This document shows positions 47,541 through 58,954 of a stretch of DNA of 64,000 nucleotides, piece after piece. Numbering within the stretch: the stretch's first letter is position 1; each line of letters begins with the position of its first letter. The stretch is taken from positions 41,219,331-41,283,330 of the forward strand of contig CM046443.1 in assembly GCA_025506515.1 (NCBI GenBank), given 5' to 3'. The notes under the pieces were generated by a model. It did not search any database, was not told where the DNA came from, and saw only the letters and a program-made list of their open reading frames with translations. The DNA comes from Flaveria trinervia. Taxonomy: Eukaryota > Streptophyta > Magnoliopsida > Asterales > Asteraceae. A program made the translations under genes and the position numbers.

Positions 47541-48501
47541 AACCAATCAAAACTTCAAAAATAATTCAACAAAAACATCAGAAAATCACAAAAAGAAGTC
47601 AATTTTAATGAAGAAAAGAATATATGGGAAATGATATAATTATAGTCGTTATATCATTCACTGTGCTTAATTTAAAATTTGAAAGACTGTCATGACTTAC
47701 CAGACATGTTGGTAGGCTCAACATGGAAGAGAAGATACATGTTGTGATGAACTAAAGTCTTATTCAGTGGTGAAAGTCTCATCTTAGTGTACTGGTACGT
47801 ATTAGCTTATCTAAGTGTATGTATGTGTAGTAACCTAAACACACCAGGGAATGATACTTTATGAATCTCTTTCACCTACATCAAGATTCATCTTTGTTTT
47901 GCTGAGCAATGAACTGATGAAACAAGCACATAGTGTTGATGTACCGATCCAAAAGATTCCCAATGAGGAACACATCCAAATTGGATGAATCTAAAAAAAC
48001 AATACCTTCCATGTGAATGAACAAAAGAATCCAATCATGGATCACCTTCCAAAGTGAAGTGAAAAGAATCCCAATGTGGATCATCATGAAAGGATCAAAG
48101 TAAAAGAATCCCAATGAGGATCAGTGAAAATGAGATCTCATAACTTAAGTAACCTGGTCAAGAAAGTTGTAAAAAGGTTCTACCATGCATTACATAAGGA
48201 TGGTCGATCATTCCATGCTTTTGTGTGTGAGGTACATGTTGAATAATTAAATCAACCAAAAACATGATAAATGTCACATGCATTAAAATATCAACCAGGT
48301 ATGAGTTTAAGAGGATGAACATACCTTCAATCAACAAGCTCATAAACATGTCCATTTTATAATAAAGGATGCACATGTGTAATGTAAGATTGATATGATC
48401 CCAACAAAAGATATACTTCTCTTCATTATTAATAATCAAAATTAATTTATATTTAAAAGTTTCTAAATCTTTAAAGTTTCTATCCAGATATGGATATAAA
48501 C

Positions 48502-48515
48502 TTTAGGGGGAGTAA
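48502..48515 (+). other. Extra polypurine-tract-like site in Copia-D spacer
   Basis: TTTAGGGGGAGTAA has the same core as the true tract at 54024-54035. Sireviruses are known to keep several copies of this tract in their 3' non-coding part. No LTR follows directly. Confidence 0.5.
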
Positions 48516-49199
48516 TTTAAAATTTTTGATTAAGTTTGTATAGATATTTACTATCTTAAATTACTTTCTTAAAACTTAAAAACAAATAAAAAAGAAAATG
48601 TATGTGTTGGTGCAGAAGTTATACCATAGTATCTCAGCTTATGCAGATTCATGGAAGCATAAGAAGTACAAGATTAGTCAAATAATAGGAAACTTGTATC
48701 ACTTCTGACATACAAGTCAATCCAAGCAAGAATTGATAACCCCAACAACAGTCAACAACTTCATAAGACAATTCAATCAAAGACAGTTCTTCATAACAAG
48801 AAAAACCAAAACAAAAACATTAAGCTCTGATTAAGTTCAAAAGTTAATGCGGGTAAGTGCATTGGTTAATGCGAGTGAAGGTAACCCATGCATATAACTA
48901 ATGCGGGTAACTGTTTATGTCAAAGTGAAACTAATGCGGACAAAGAGTTTACTCTTCCAAATTGGTGTCTAACAAGTATACATGAAAATTTTGGTGTTAA
49001 AAACCTATGCGGAAGAAAAGTGTTCTACCACATTTGTCAATGCGGATGATATTTTCATTCCCGCATTTTTTTACTCATTCGCACTTGTGGATATGTGTAA
49101 CATCAACACCTTACATGCACTTTCAAATGAATAAACAAGTGCTTAATCTCTTTAGTCACCATGGATGATGATCAAGTAAATGTGGAAATTTTACTCTGC

Positions 49200-49545
49200 T
49201 GCATTTGCTACAGTGAGCAAATGCTGATCAACTTTGATCAACCGCATTTGCTACAGTGAGAAAATGTTGAACTAGTTTGATTAACCGCATTTGCTACAGT
49301 GTGCAAATGCTAAACAAGTTCGATCAACCGCATTTGCTACGGTACACAAATGTTGATCAACTTTGTTCTTCCGCATTTGCAACAGTGCCTAAATGCAGGT
49401 AGCCAAAATCTTAAGTATTTCACTTCCGCATTTGCTACAGTACACAAGTGCGCATGACCAAATTCTTAAGTTTCCACTTCTGCATTTGCAACAGTAATCA
49501 AATACGGATGTCTAAAACCTTTCTGCATTTGCTATAGTGTGAATA
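49200..49545 (+). repeat. Eight-unit 43-bp hairpin array in Copia-D spacer
   Basis: GCATTTG starts at 49201, 49244, 49287, 49330, 49373, 49428, 49482 and 49525. Steps are 43 bp except two of 54-55. The first unit is GCATTTGC-TACAGTGA-GCAAATGC, an 8-bp perfect stem with an 8-nt loop. Most units start with CCGCATTTG, the core word of this element's LTR repeats. Later units decay in the right arm. Confidence 0.9.
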
Positions 49546-50255
49546 AAAATTTGACCACATTTGTTCTGAAACTTGTAAAAACTTGTAAAAGCTATTGTTT
49601 GACTATTTAAAGCAAGTTCAAAAGGTCATTTAATACTTTTCAAATTTGAGAGACTCTAAAGTGTGACGAGCAAAAAAAACACACTATCCATCTTCATCAG
49701 TCATCATCGTCTTTAACAATCGTGATCTAAGTTTCATTTCATCTAATTTGTCCTCATCTTCGATTCTACATAACTGTAGTATCAAACAAAAGGTGAAACT
49801 CTTCAAATTTTGTATCCTAAAATATTGAACATTTGGATTGATAATGAACTTAGAACCCTAGGTTAATAAAGAACACTCAAAGTCAGGTTTGTTCTAAGAA
49901 AGGATGATCATTTTCAGCTTCAATAAACATGCAAACTAAGAAGAATACCACTCAACAAGGAAACTTCAAAGTCATGTTCATCGTATGAACAGAGCATGAT
50001 GAAATTGGAAATGTTGAAATCAAATCTTGAAATAAAATCTGAGTAAAGGTTAACAACATCAAAAATCATCTTTTCAAACATGAAAAACAAAATAACAGTG
50101 ATTATTCTTGATAACATCACAATTTGAAGTGATTCCTATAGAATAGTACCTTCAAACATTCATCTTTGACCATTAAAAGTCAAACTAATGAATCTTGAAT
50201 AATGTATAACATATATTTTCATCAATCTAACTCATATGCCTCTAATGCAAGGTAC

Positions 50256-53200
50256 ATGGCTAATCTTACCTAGAGTAAGCTCCATAATGTCAGTGGTTAT
50301 CTTGACCCTGATGTACCTAAGACAAAAGGTCTTAAAGATATGATCAAATTCATTTCTACTACAAGAGTAGCACATGCCATCACAGTTAGACCTGTTATTT
50401 ATGAAAGATTCATAAGGTTTTTCTGGAGTACTACTACAGTGACAGGAGTAGATGGTGAGAAGACTTTGTCAGGAAGAATTGATGATGACAATTCTCTGAC
50501 CATCACTAAACAAACTGTGAGACAGTGTCTACAGTTTGGTGATGATGCAAACACACCTATTAAGCTTGAAGATGAAGAAATCGCTACCTTCTTTGCTAAC
50601 ATTGGTTACGAAGGAGGATATGAAGGAGAGCAGATAGTGAAGGGACTGGTGGACCTATACTGGAGGTTTCTGATTCACCTCTATCAACATTGTTTTTCCA
50701 AGAGGAAGACAAGATGGAATGATATTCCTATGATCACTTCATCAGCAATATGTACTTTATGCACCAATAGGCCATTCAACATGTCTGCCTATGTGTTTAG
50801 TGGTCTAGTATCCAATATTCAGGAAGGAAGAAGATACATGTTCCTGATGTACCCAATGTTCCTACAATGCCTCATCAATGAAGCATTCCTTGATATTGCA
50901 TCTGAAGGACCTATTTTTGGATATCCCTCATTATGATGCCAAGTCCTACAAGTACATCAAAATAAGAGATCCAAGGAACTTCTATAGTGGAGCTCACTAT
51001 CCTCTTTTACCCTGGATGCTTCAACAGATTAATCTTGAAGAACAGGATGCTCCTGCTGCTGAGCAAATTCAAGAAGAAGAACCACCTGCTCATGATCAGC
51101 AAACTGCTGATGAGCATGTTGGAGAAAGAGATAAAGGTCATAGGTTAGTGTCACCCCAAGTGGATGTAGGCGTGATCTTCACACTGGACCTCATGATCAT
51201 GATGTTTATATGGCCTCACCATTTGTACCCTCACCAATACCATATCCACACGGAACCCCATTACCATCACCTCACAGATCACCAATTCCATCATTTCAAG
51301 CACAACCCATCACTTTTCCACACATATCTCCTATCCATAATTCACCCATCTTATCTACTCAACCATCTCCTAGTACTAACGAACCTCTTGAGTTTGGTGA
51401 TTCTACCAGCTCCTCAAAGAAATCCAAATCATCATCTGATGAGAAGGAGCATCCAAGCGCAATGCTTGTAAAGAAAGTCACTTCTGAGGCTGCTCCTATA
51501 GAAAGCTATGCAGAATCTGGTGTCAACAAACCAGATGAGAAAGATGAGTTAATTTCATAACTAATGCAAAAGGTAGCAAAGATGGAAAGATTACTCAACA
51601 GAAGATCTAGCATTATTCAATACATACTTCTAGAGCTTGATAAGAAGGAGAATGAGTTGAAAGAGATGAAAGAAAGATATGAGGCAGAAAAGGAAGAAAA
51701 GGAAAAGGAAATTGAAAATTTAAAGGTTTCTCTTCAACAATCCAGAAAGAAAATAAGTGGTCATGTGGACACTTTAGCCAAACAGACAATTGCTATGGAA
51801 GAGAAAGAAGAATTGATTAAAGAATAGGCTGAGATCATTATCAACTTGTAGAACCAAAATGAAAGCCTAAGCAAAAGAGTATCTGAGCTGGAAATGTTGG
51901 TGAAATCAAAAAGGAAGCTGAAGCAGAAGTAAGAAAACATGATGAGAAAAGAACTAATGTTAGTGAGAAAGAACTACTTCTGAGAACTCATCAGGAGAGA
52001 GTGGTGATGACTCTTCTCATGCTAAAAGGATGAGATTCTCTGAAACTAAAAAGGAAGAAGAAACAAGCAAGACAAAGCATGATGAGTCTAGCTTGGAAAT
52101 GGTTGTTTACTTAGAGAAATCAGTTGATGTTCACAATGAAGAGGATGAATTCAGTGACATGATTAAAGCTTTGGATAGCTTCACAGCTAAAGAATTATCA
52201 TTGATGATGATTTCTGGGACTTCATAGTTGAGCAGAGGACTGTTGCTGAACTTATAGTTGTTATTCCTCAATCTCCTGTCCCTCTTGAGAAGGAATTGAG
52301 CATGCAACTAGTGCCTGATGTATCCCTTACTGAAGAACAAATGGAGTTGATCAAAAGACTATGTGAAAAGTAGCAAGAGAAAGAAGAATTAGCTGTTGCC
52401 ATTCATGAACAAGAACAACCTAAGGCTGAAAAATTGTCTCAAGAAGCTGAACAGCCTGAAACCACCTTGGTCCATCAGTACAAATATATACCAGGAGGAG
52501 GAAGTACTTAACAGAGAAGGGTAAGGGAAAAAGACCAATACTAGAAGAAGAGCCAAGCAAGAAAAGTAAAAAGGATGATCCTAGAAGCCTTGCAGCTATT
52601 GCTGAATATTTAGAAGAACATGAGCAGGTTGAGGCTCAACTGAAAAAGAAAACTGATTTTGTAGACCTTGAGGAAGGAGAAATTGAGGGTGGCTATGTGG
52701 TTGATGAACCAATAGTAGTTGAGAGCCCAATGAAGGAGGAAAAATCAGTTCAAGAAATGGTTGAAAAGGCACAAACTGATGATCTAATGGTGAAAGCCAT
52801 GTTCTTAAACATTGAGAAGAAAGAAAGGCGTAAGAAATTGGAAGAAGAGATTACCAGTAAGAAGCCTAGAACCAGAGTGTCAGCTCATGATATGCAGCTC
52901 ACCCATAGAAATCATGACTCTTTGGCACCTGTACTACACAGATATCCTGAGTGGTTTGTAGAGCCTTTACAATTGAAACTTCAAGAAGGCCTGACCACTG
53001 TAGAGATAATCAAAGGTGTGTCTACTCCCAAGGGCAAGACTGATTGGAAAATCATTGCTTGGAAGCACGACAGTGACTGAAATATGGTCATGGTCAAAAG
53101 GATCTCAGGGCTGGTTCAATTCTTCACAGAGTACCCTGCTCTAGTAAATGCCCCAGAGATTCATGACTTGAAGGAAATAGCCAATTTGGAATTGATAAAT

Positions 53201-54001
53201 CATAAGGCTATGTTCAGGGGGTATGAGTTTGAAGAGATACTCAGAATGTTCAAAAGAACTGACAACTTCAAATCTCTAAAGGCTATCTGTATGAGAAAGA
53301 TAGATCCTTCATCAATCCACTTGCAAAGAGAATGACTAAACTAGCAGAGGAAGTTGTGTTTCCAGAGCTTAAAGTGAAACCAACTGAGTCTTTGAAGAGA
53401 AAGATGGTGTGTGGAACTCATTCCTCCATACCAATTCCAATGTTTATTATGATGAAAAGACTTATGAGCTGGTAATTGAGAGAAAATGGGGAGGAAAGGA
53501 AGGTGCAAAAAATAGACTGTTCAGTGGATATGAGGTGAGGCTACTTGATGAATCATACATCCACTACATCTACGCCAGACACTTTAGAGAAATAGCAAAC
53601 AAGCTGGGAGAAGAAGACATGCACTTCTTCTTAAAGTTTATTAATATATTGAAGATGGCATATGATCAAATCATTGCCAAAAGAGAAAGAAGAAAAGACT
53701 CCTCTACAACTGGGAAATATTGTGAAGCTGGAGGTTGATATGGATGGAGCTTACTGATACATAGGGATGGGCTATCTACTGTATCCATATGGGAACCAGT
53801 TTCTCTTAAGAAACTACCATTAGAAGCCATCTACACTATGAGTCAGATGAAGATACATGTGCTGAACAGAGAGAAGATGGCAAATGCAAATGACTTTGTC
53901 AACGTGATAAAGGCCATTTTGGATCCATCACAAGCAGAACATCAAGTGCCTCCACAAGACCCAACAGAATCCTCATAACCTCAACCACCACCAAACCATT
54001 G
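50256..54001 (+). pseudogene. Copia-D ORF2, about 1,250 codons, unknown function, broken
   Basis: ATG 50256 gives MANLT, then TAG at 50271; the same frame continues as the N-terminal domain to 50936 (NIGYEGGYEGEQ, YWRFLIHLYQHCFSK), collinear with Copia-C (MGYGGD, YYWKFLLHDVLHCLSNK). After a frameshift: an acidic stretch, a Pro/Ser linker (51210-51430), long coiled coils (51564-51960, 52030-52230), a Glu/Lys-rich part (52280-53080) and two C-terminal blocks (TDWKIIAWKHDSD; YYDEKTYELVIERKWGG, 53450-53520). I see no membrane segment. It probably ended near 53978-54001, just before the polypurine tract. Confidence 0.78.
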
Positions 54002-54023
54002 AAGAACATAGACTGTATAATCC

Positions 54024-54035
54024 TTAGGGGAGTAT
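54024..54035 (+). other. Copia-D polypurine tract
   Basis: TTAGGGGAGTAT lies directly before the TGTTGG start of the 3' LTR. Confidence 0.85.
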
Positions 54036-54779
54036 TGTTGGACCCTGAAAGGATCATACATGCCAATTCAATTGGTGAGTTGATAGTTGTTCTGTTGGAA
54101 ATGCCACAAGTCCAAGAACTAATGCGGATAAAGAATCTGCTGAGAAGACCAAGTGTTGGCTAACCGTATTTGTAAATGTGAAAGACATAGAACAAATGTT
54201 GACAAGTGTTTGTTCTTCCGCATTAACAAATGAGGATAGCCTAAAGAGATATGCGGACAAGTTTTGTTCATTCGCATTTGCAAATGCGGATGCCTAGATA
54301 ACAAATGTGCATAAGTATTTGTTCATCTGCATTACTCAATGCGGATGACCAACTACTAATGCAGATAACAAGAGAAGAATGCTGATCAAGTCCAACTCAT
54401 CCACATTTGTCAATGCGGATGAACAGAAGAAATGCTAATATAGACTTAGACTAGTTCTGATGTATAAGTTAGGGGTAGTTTAGTCATTTTGTAAAAAGGC
54501 ATCTTGTCAGCCTATAAATAGAATAGAAAACCTCATAGATGAGGTGATTGTTGATAGACAATTAGGATATTTTGTGTCTTACATTCTCAAGGTGTATTAT
54601 TACTGTTTAATGCTCAAACCATAGCATTTATTGTAATTAATGACCTTCATCAATACAAATAAGCATTTATGAGTATTTCTTGCATTGAATGTTTATTGAT
54701 TATTTAATTCCACCACTCAATCTTTAACTCGATCATTATATTCGATTCTAGTGAGAATCTCAATCTCACCACCAAGTCA
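54036..54779 (+). repeat. Copia-D 3' LTR
   Basis: It starts TGTTGGACCCTG after the polypurine tract. ATGCGGAT/CCGCAT words fill 54120-54430. A TATAAATA box is at 54513-54520. No TTCCGAAG cluster is present. The right end is set where Gypsy-type LTR sequence begins (AAATGCATG, about 54779) and is uncertain by several bases. Confidence 0.8.
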
Positions 54780-55386
54780 AAATGCATGTATGATTATTTT
54801 TATAAAAATGGGTTTACACCCGTATGCATGTGTATGAATGTGTTTGCGGGTGGGGTTCGATTTGGGTGTTAATATGGTTATGATTATATTATGAATGTGT
54901 TTCTAGGGCTTAGAATGCTAGTGATAAGCTTAGAACATGTTAGATTGATGATTGGTACAAATTATGATGATTGATAGTAAGTGTTGACTGTCCATGCGCC
55001 TAAATAGTGGCCCATGCACCAAAGTTCATGCACCCAAATAGTAACCATGTGCCTAGGATTAGGCTGAATTTAACTAAGTGTCCAAATGCCCAGAAAGCCC
55101 ATGCGCCTAGGCACTCATGCGCATGCATAGTTCCCATGCGCCTAGGAAGTTGCACGGAAGTGACTATGTTGGCCATGTGCCCGTATAGTGCCCATGCGCC
55201 TAGAACATTCCCATGAGCCTAAGTGTTCCTATGCGCTTGCATAGTGCCCATGCGCCTAAGACTTAGAAAATTTTCTGAGATTTCGGGGAAAATGTAAAGT
55301 GTAGGCTTTGACTTGGGAGATTCCTGGGGGTAATGTAAGTTGACTTTTTGAAGTCATAGATGATGTGATGGGTGATGTATGATGTG
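54780..55386 (+). repeat. G: fragment of a Gypsy-E-type LTR in opposite orientation
   Basis: 54780-54990 matches the complement of Gypsy-E LTR 35640-35870 (ATGCATG, TTTTATAAAA, CCCGTATG, GCTTAGAATGC), and 55270-55386 matches the complement of about 34690-34790 (AGGCTTTGACTTGGGAG, GTAAGTTGACTTTTTGA). Between them, where Gypsy-E has its 65-bp array, there is a different repeat (54990-55260). It is cut by Copia-D on the left and Copia-F on the right. Confidence 0.82.
54990..55260 (+). repeat. CCCATGCGCCTAG repeats in LTR fragment G
   Basis: CCATGCGCCTA and near variants recur about every 20-30 bp, often with GCATAGTG between. The array occupies the place of the ATGCGGATG array of Gypsy-E. A 69-codon open frame at 55007-55216 is repeat read-through. 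Confidence 0.8.
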
Positions 55387-56243
55387 TGTTGGATCAAGAA
55401 GGTTGGTGCAACCAAAACTAGATCACTTAAACTTTTTTGATACAACTAATAAAGGACTTCCGAAGCTAAGTGTGGAACTTCCAAAGGAAAAAGAGTTCTT
55501 TCAAAGACAGTGCAAGATTAACTTCCGAAGACAAACTTTACTTCCGAAGACAAAATATTCACTTCTGAAGATCAAGACTTAGAAGAAAAGATCAGAAGTC
55601 AACTTCCAAAGTATAAAGAAAAGAAGAAGTCCTCAAGCCTCGGAAGAAGTAGCCTCTTCCGAAGTATAAGTGGCTTCGGAAGAACTTATCCTTCTAAAGC
55701 CATTTAACCTTCGGAAGACACTATTATGACCCAGTGCACATAAGTATGGTCTCCGACACTCCGTTGCAGACCTCTAAGATACTACATGGCGTTTTCTCAA
55801 AAGCAATGTAGTTGACCATACTTTATTCCACTTTTCACCTTTATCAGTTAGTATAGTTACCAACTTTAGTTGGTGACAAAAGGTAAGTCATGGACATGTC
55901 ATGACTACCATATCTTAGATAAGATATTATCGGAGATACCTTAAACTATAGCTTTGTTGTAATTGCTTTAGTTAGAGGATTCCTGCTGGTATCAAAGTAT
56001 ATTCGGCTGTAGGTAGTAGTATATATAGTTTCTCATAGTAACTCATGTAACATGCGTGTAAGAGTCTTGTAATACTTTGAGTTGAGAAGTAATATATGCA
56101 AGTACCTTGAAAATTATTTCTTTGTGTTCTTTGTTACTTATTATATATTATCACTCTTAGAAGAGACTTTGCTTCATCTGATCCGTGTAGTATAAGTGAG
56201 TTTGAGAGAGAACCAAGTGTTAAGTGATAAAACCGATCCTAAA
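55387..56243 (+). repeat. Copia-F 5' LTR
   Basis: It starts TGTTGGATCAAG and ends CGATCCTAAA, 2 bp before the PBS. A TTCCGAAG cluster lies at 55450-55715. Inverted repeats are at 55859-55874 (ACCAAC-TTTA-GTTGGT), 55886-55906 and 55911-55938. A TATATATAG box is at 56020-56028 after CGGCTGTAGG. Confidence 0.94.
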
Positions 56244-56245
56244 AT

Positions 56246-56257
56246 TGGTATCAAAGC
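56246..56257 (+). other. Copia-F primer-binding site
   Basis: TGGTATCAAAGC, one base from the initiator Met tRNA complement TGGTATCAGAGC, 2 bp after the LTR. Confidence 0.9.
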
Positions 56258-56332
56258 TTCTTAGGCTCTTGATTGTGAGATCTTACCATCCTAATCAACC
56301 TATTTTTCACTCCTCCTTACACCACACTCAAT

Positions 56333-58954
56333 ATGGCCCTCAACAAGTCTGAAGTAGAGATAGGAACGATGACTAAAGCTCCCATCATTACCCCTGAAAA
56401 CTTCAGGTCACGGAGCAGACGCATGGAAGGCTTTATCAGGTATCAAGATAGCAAGATGTGGAAATCTATTGTCAATGGCCCATATAAACCTAAAGTGGTA
56501 GCACCTGGTGGAAACGGTGCCATGATAGAGAAAGCCGTTGAAGATTATTGTGATGAGGACCGGAAGAAGATGGACATTGACAGCAATGCAATGACTATTC
56601 TTATACTGCAATACCCAACTCCATCATGGTGGGGTTTGAGCATTACAAGTCAGCCAAAGAACTGTTTGATGCACTTGCTCAGTTGTGCTCTAGTTCCAAT
56701 GACGCTAAGAAGGACTCACGGAAGCAGTAGTTTGAGAATTTCACCTACATTGCTGGAGAGACTCTCAGTTAGCAATATTTCAGGTACATGGACCTTATTT
56801 ATTCCCTTTAGTCTGTGGAATTACTCCTAAACTTAAAGACCTCACTAGAAATTTAATGAGTGCACTCCCTAATGAGTGAACATTCTACTATGTCTTTATC
56901 AAGAGGATAGAAAAGCTGAACACCCTCACCATGACCAAACTCTATGGCATCCTTGATGGATATCGTTTGGAAATGGAAAGAAAGAAAGTCCATCAGACAA
57001 GCAGACCCTTAAGTCTTCCTACTAGCAACGCGTTGATGGTTGTTGAAGGCTCAGGACCCACACAACCTTAATAGTACCTGACTTACACCCAACAGCCATC
57101 CTGTTCATCTGGACCATACATTACATTTTCTGAGACTCCAAGGTCTCAATAGCTCAGCATATTTCCTTTCAGGATAGTTGTGCCTTTGTCTCAGGAAGTG
57201 GACACTCTAGTGATTATCAGTACTGCTTTGATGATCTAGAGTGCTTCAGTCCAGATGATGTGGAGTATGTGGACATAGTCCAACTAATGGGTCTTTTAAC
57301 CTACAGAGCAAAGAAGTTCTTCAAGAGAACTAGAAGGCAATTTCCCCATAACTCAACCAACAGCAAATTTGGGTTTGACAAAACTAATGCCAAACGTTAC
57401 AACTATAACTACTTGGTCATTTTGAAAGGGAATACAAGGCTCCCAAGTCAAATCTAGGAACCCCATAGGCCTCCACACATCCCTCTACATCAAAGCCCAC
57501 TAGAAAGTCAACAGAGATAGCTACAATGGCTCAAGAAGTTGTTTGGAGCTTTATGGTACAGGATGTGACTCCTACTCAAGCTCTCATGGCTGGAACATAT
57601 GACAATAAGGTATATGAACATCTTTGTACTCCTGCATGTATTGCTAAGGTTAAATTGTATCAGGACTACATATGGAGATAAAACTGATATTGAGTCTCTA
57701 AATGTTTTAAAATCTGATTTTAAAAGGGCATAATCTGACTATCAAAGAAAAAATTAAGAGTTGGAGAAAACCGTGTCCTTGTTAAAACACGAACATGCAA
57801 ACTATAAGACTCAAATAAAGGATTTAATATCCAAATTGTCTGAGGCTCAAGCCCAGCTTGTCACTACTGAGGCTCAAGCCAGGAAGTATGCCATTTCTGA
57901 GCAAAACTTCCAAGTTATTATTGCATCATCCTCCCACTCTAAATTTGTTATCAAAACAAAGGAGGGTTGGGGACCAATGAAATTACTCCACCACACTCTT
58001 ATGAGTCCATAAGACAACCAAGGTGTGGTACTAAAGAGGAAGAGGTCCCATCTGCTGACCCATCTTCACTTGAGTTGAAGAATGATGCAATAATAGAGGC
58101 CACCATAGGGAAGGAACAGGTAAATCAACCCTTCTCTCTCCGGATGATCAAATCCTAACCACAAGGCTAGAAGAAGCAGAGCTAAAGCAGCAAGAAGAAC
58201 TACCAAGAAAGTGGTTGAGTCTAAGCTGATGATTGACCCAAAACAAAGGGTGTATTCATCTCAGCTGGTTTCAGGTGGAAGTAACTCTGATTCGGGAAAG
58301 GGGTGTAGTACCAGCACTCCTGTCCTACAAGGATCAGAAGTTAAAGGGAAAGGTTGCCGATAAAGAGAACAGAAGAAGAAACATCAATCCTCAGGTTCCC
58401 AGAAGACTAACATTGCATGCATATGTGTGGTTTGCAAAACCATATGGCTAAAGATGTTATTACACTCCTGCTAGCACACACTATGCAAAGAATGTTAAAA
58501 GAGAAGGAGTTAGGGAAGGTTTCTCATTTGGACCCTATCAAATGGTCCAAGTGATGAAAAAGGGAAAGCTGGTTTCTGAAGTATGGTTGCTTTCGGACTA
58601 AAGTCCTTCTTCCGAAAGGAAAATGGCTTCGGAAGCTAAAGCTGTCAAGAATCATAAGAACAAAAGAGTTCCCTTGAAACCATCCCAGAAGAAGACTACT
58701 TCAGAAAAAAGGGTGGTGAAGGCTTCTTTCTAAAGAAAGAAGCTTCGAAAGAATGCCATGCTGCAAAAGCTTCAACTAGCTCATCCTCCATGATCAACCA
58801 AAAGATGGATTGGAAGATCAAGAAAGATGCTACAACCCAAACCTCTTCTTCAGAGACATCCATTGAACCCCCATGCTTAAAATTTGGTTAAAATATGTCA
58901 CTATCATTGGAAGAACCCAAGACCAACAAGGCTTGGTTTTCCAATCAAAACTAG
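56333..58954 (+). pseudogene. gag: Copia-F gag, broken
   Basis: ATG 56333 gives MALNKSEVEIGTMTK. The capsid domain is split by a frameshift near 56600 and several stops (56728, 56769 and 56809 regions). Knuckle 1 (about 57390-57430) has lost its Cys residues. A coiled coil is at 57761-57930 (VSLLKHEHANYKTQI). Knuckle 2 near 58430 is damaged by an indel. A Ser/Glu tail with TTCCGAAG words is at 58560-58760. The frame ends at TAG 58952-58954, overlapped by the pol frame. Confidence 0.88.

Larger units (their letters stand above)
47541..50255 (+). promoter_or_regulatory. Copia-D spacer between pol and ORF2, 2.7 kb
   Basis: I see no gene; minus-strand open frames at 47881-48439 and 49920-50120 lack recognisable features. 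The spacer holds a polypurine-like TTTAGGGGGAGTAA (about 48502-48515) and scattered ATGCGG/CCGCAT words (48840-49090). A 43-bp hairpin array lies at 49200-49545, then a TATTTAAAG box at 49604-49612. It occupies the position of the TTCCGAAG spacer in the other copia elements. The 650 bp from TATA to ATG is much longer than in A, C or F. Confidence 0.55.
32138..54779 (+). mobile_element. Copia-D: Sirevirus-like Ty1/copia element, different lineage, 5' truncated
   Basis: The own sequence is 32138-34063 plus 43329-54779. Order: gag, pol, a long spacer, ORF2, polypurine tract, 3' LTR. The 5' LTR and first part of gag are missing at the junction with Copia-B. Gypsy-E is inserted in gag. It differs from the A/B/C/F group in gag sequence and in its iterated motif (CCGCAT/ATGCGG instead of TTCCGAAG), but its ORF2 is recognisably related. 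Confidence 0.88.

Noticed and set aside
47881..48439. Two minus-strand open frames in the Copia-D spacer
   Set aside because: They are short, low-complexity, AT-driven and share nothing with known families I recognise.
48604..48640. TGTTGGTGCAGAAG as an LTR start after the 48502 polypurine-like tract
   Set aside because: About 90 bp separate tract and TGTTGG, no matching LTR end or target duplication was found, and pol and ORF2 of one element continue across.
55007..55216. Cys/His/Pro-rich small open frame
   Set aside because: It is read-through of the CCATGCGCCTA repeat, with no conserved counterpart.
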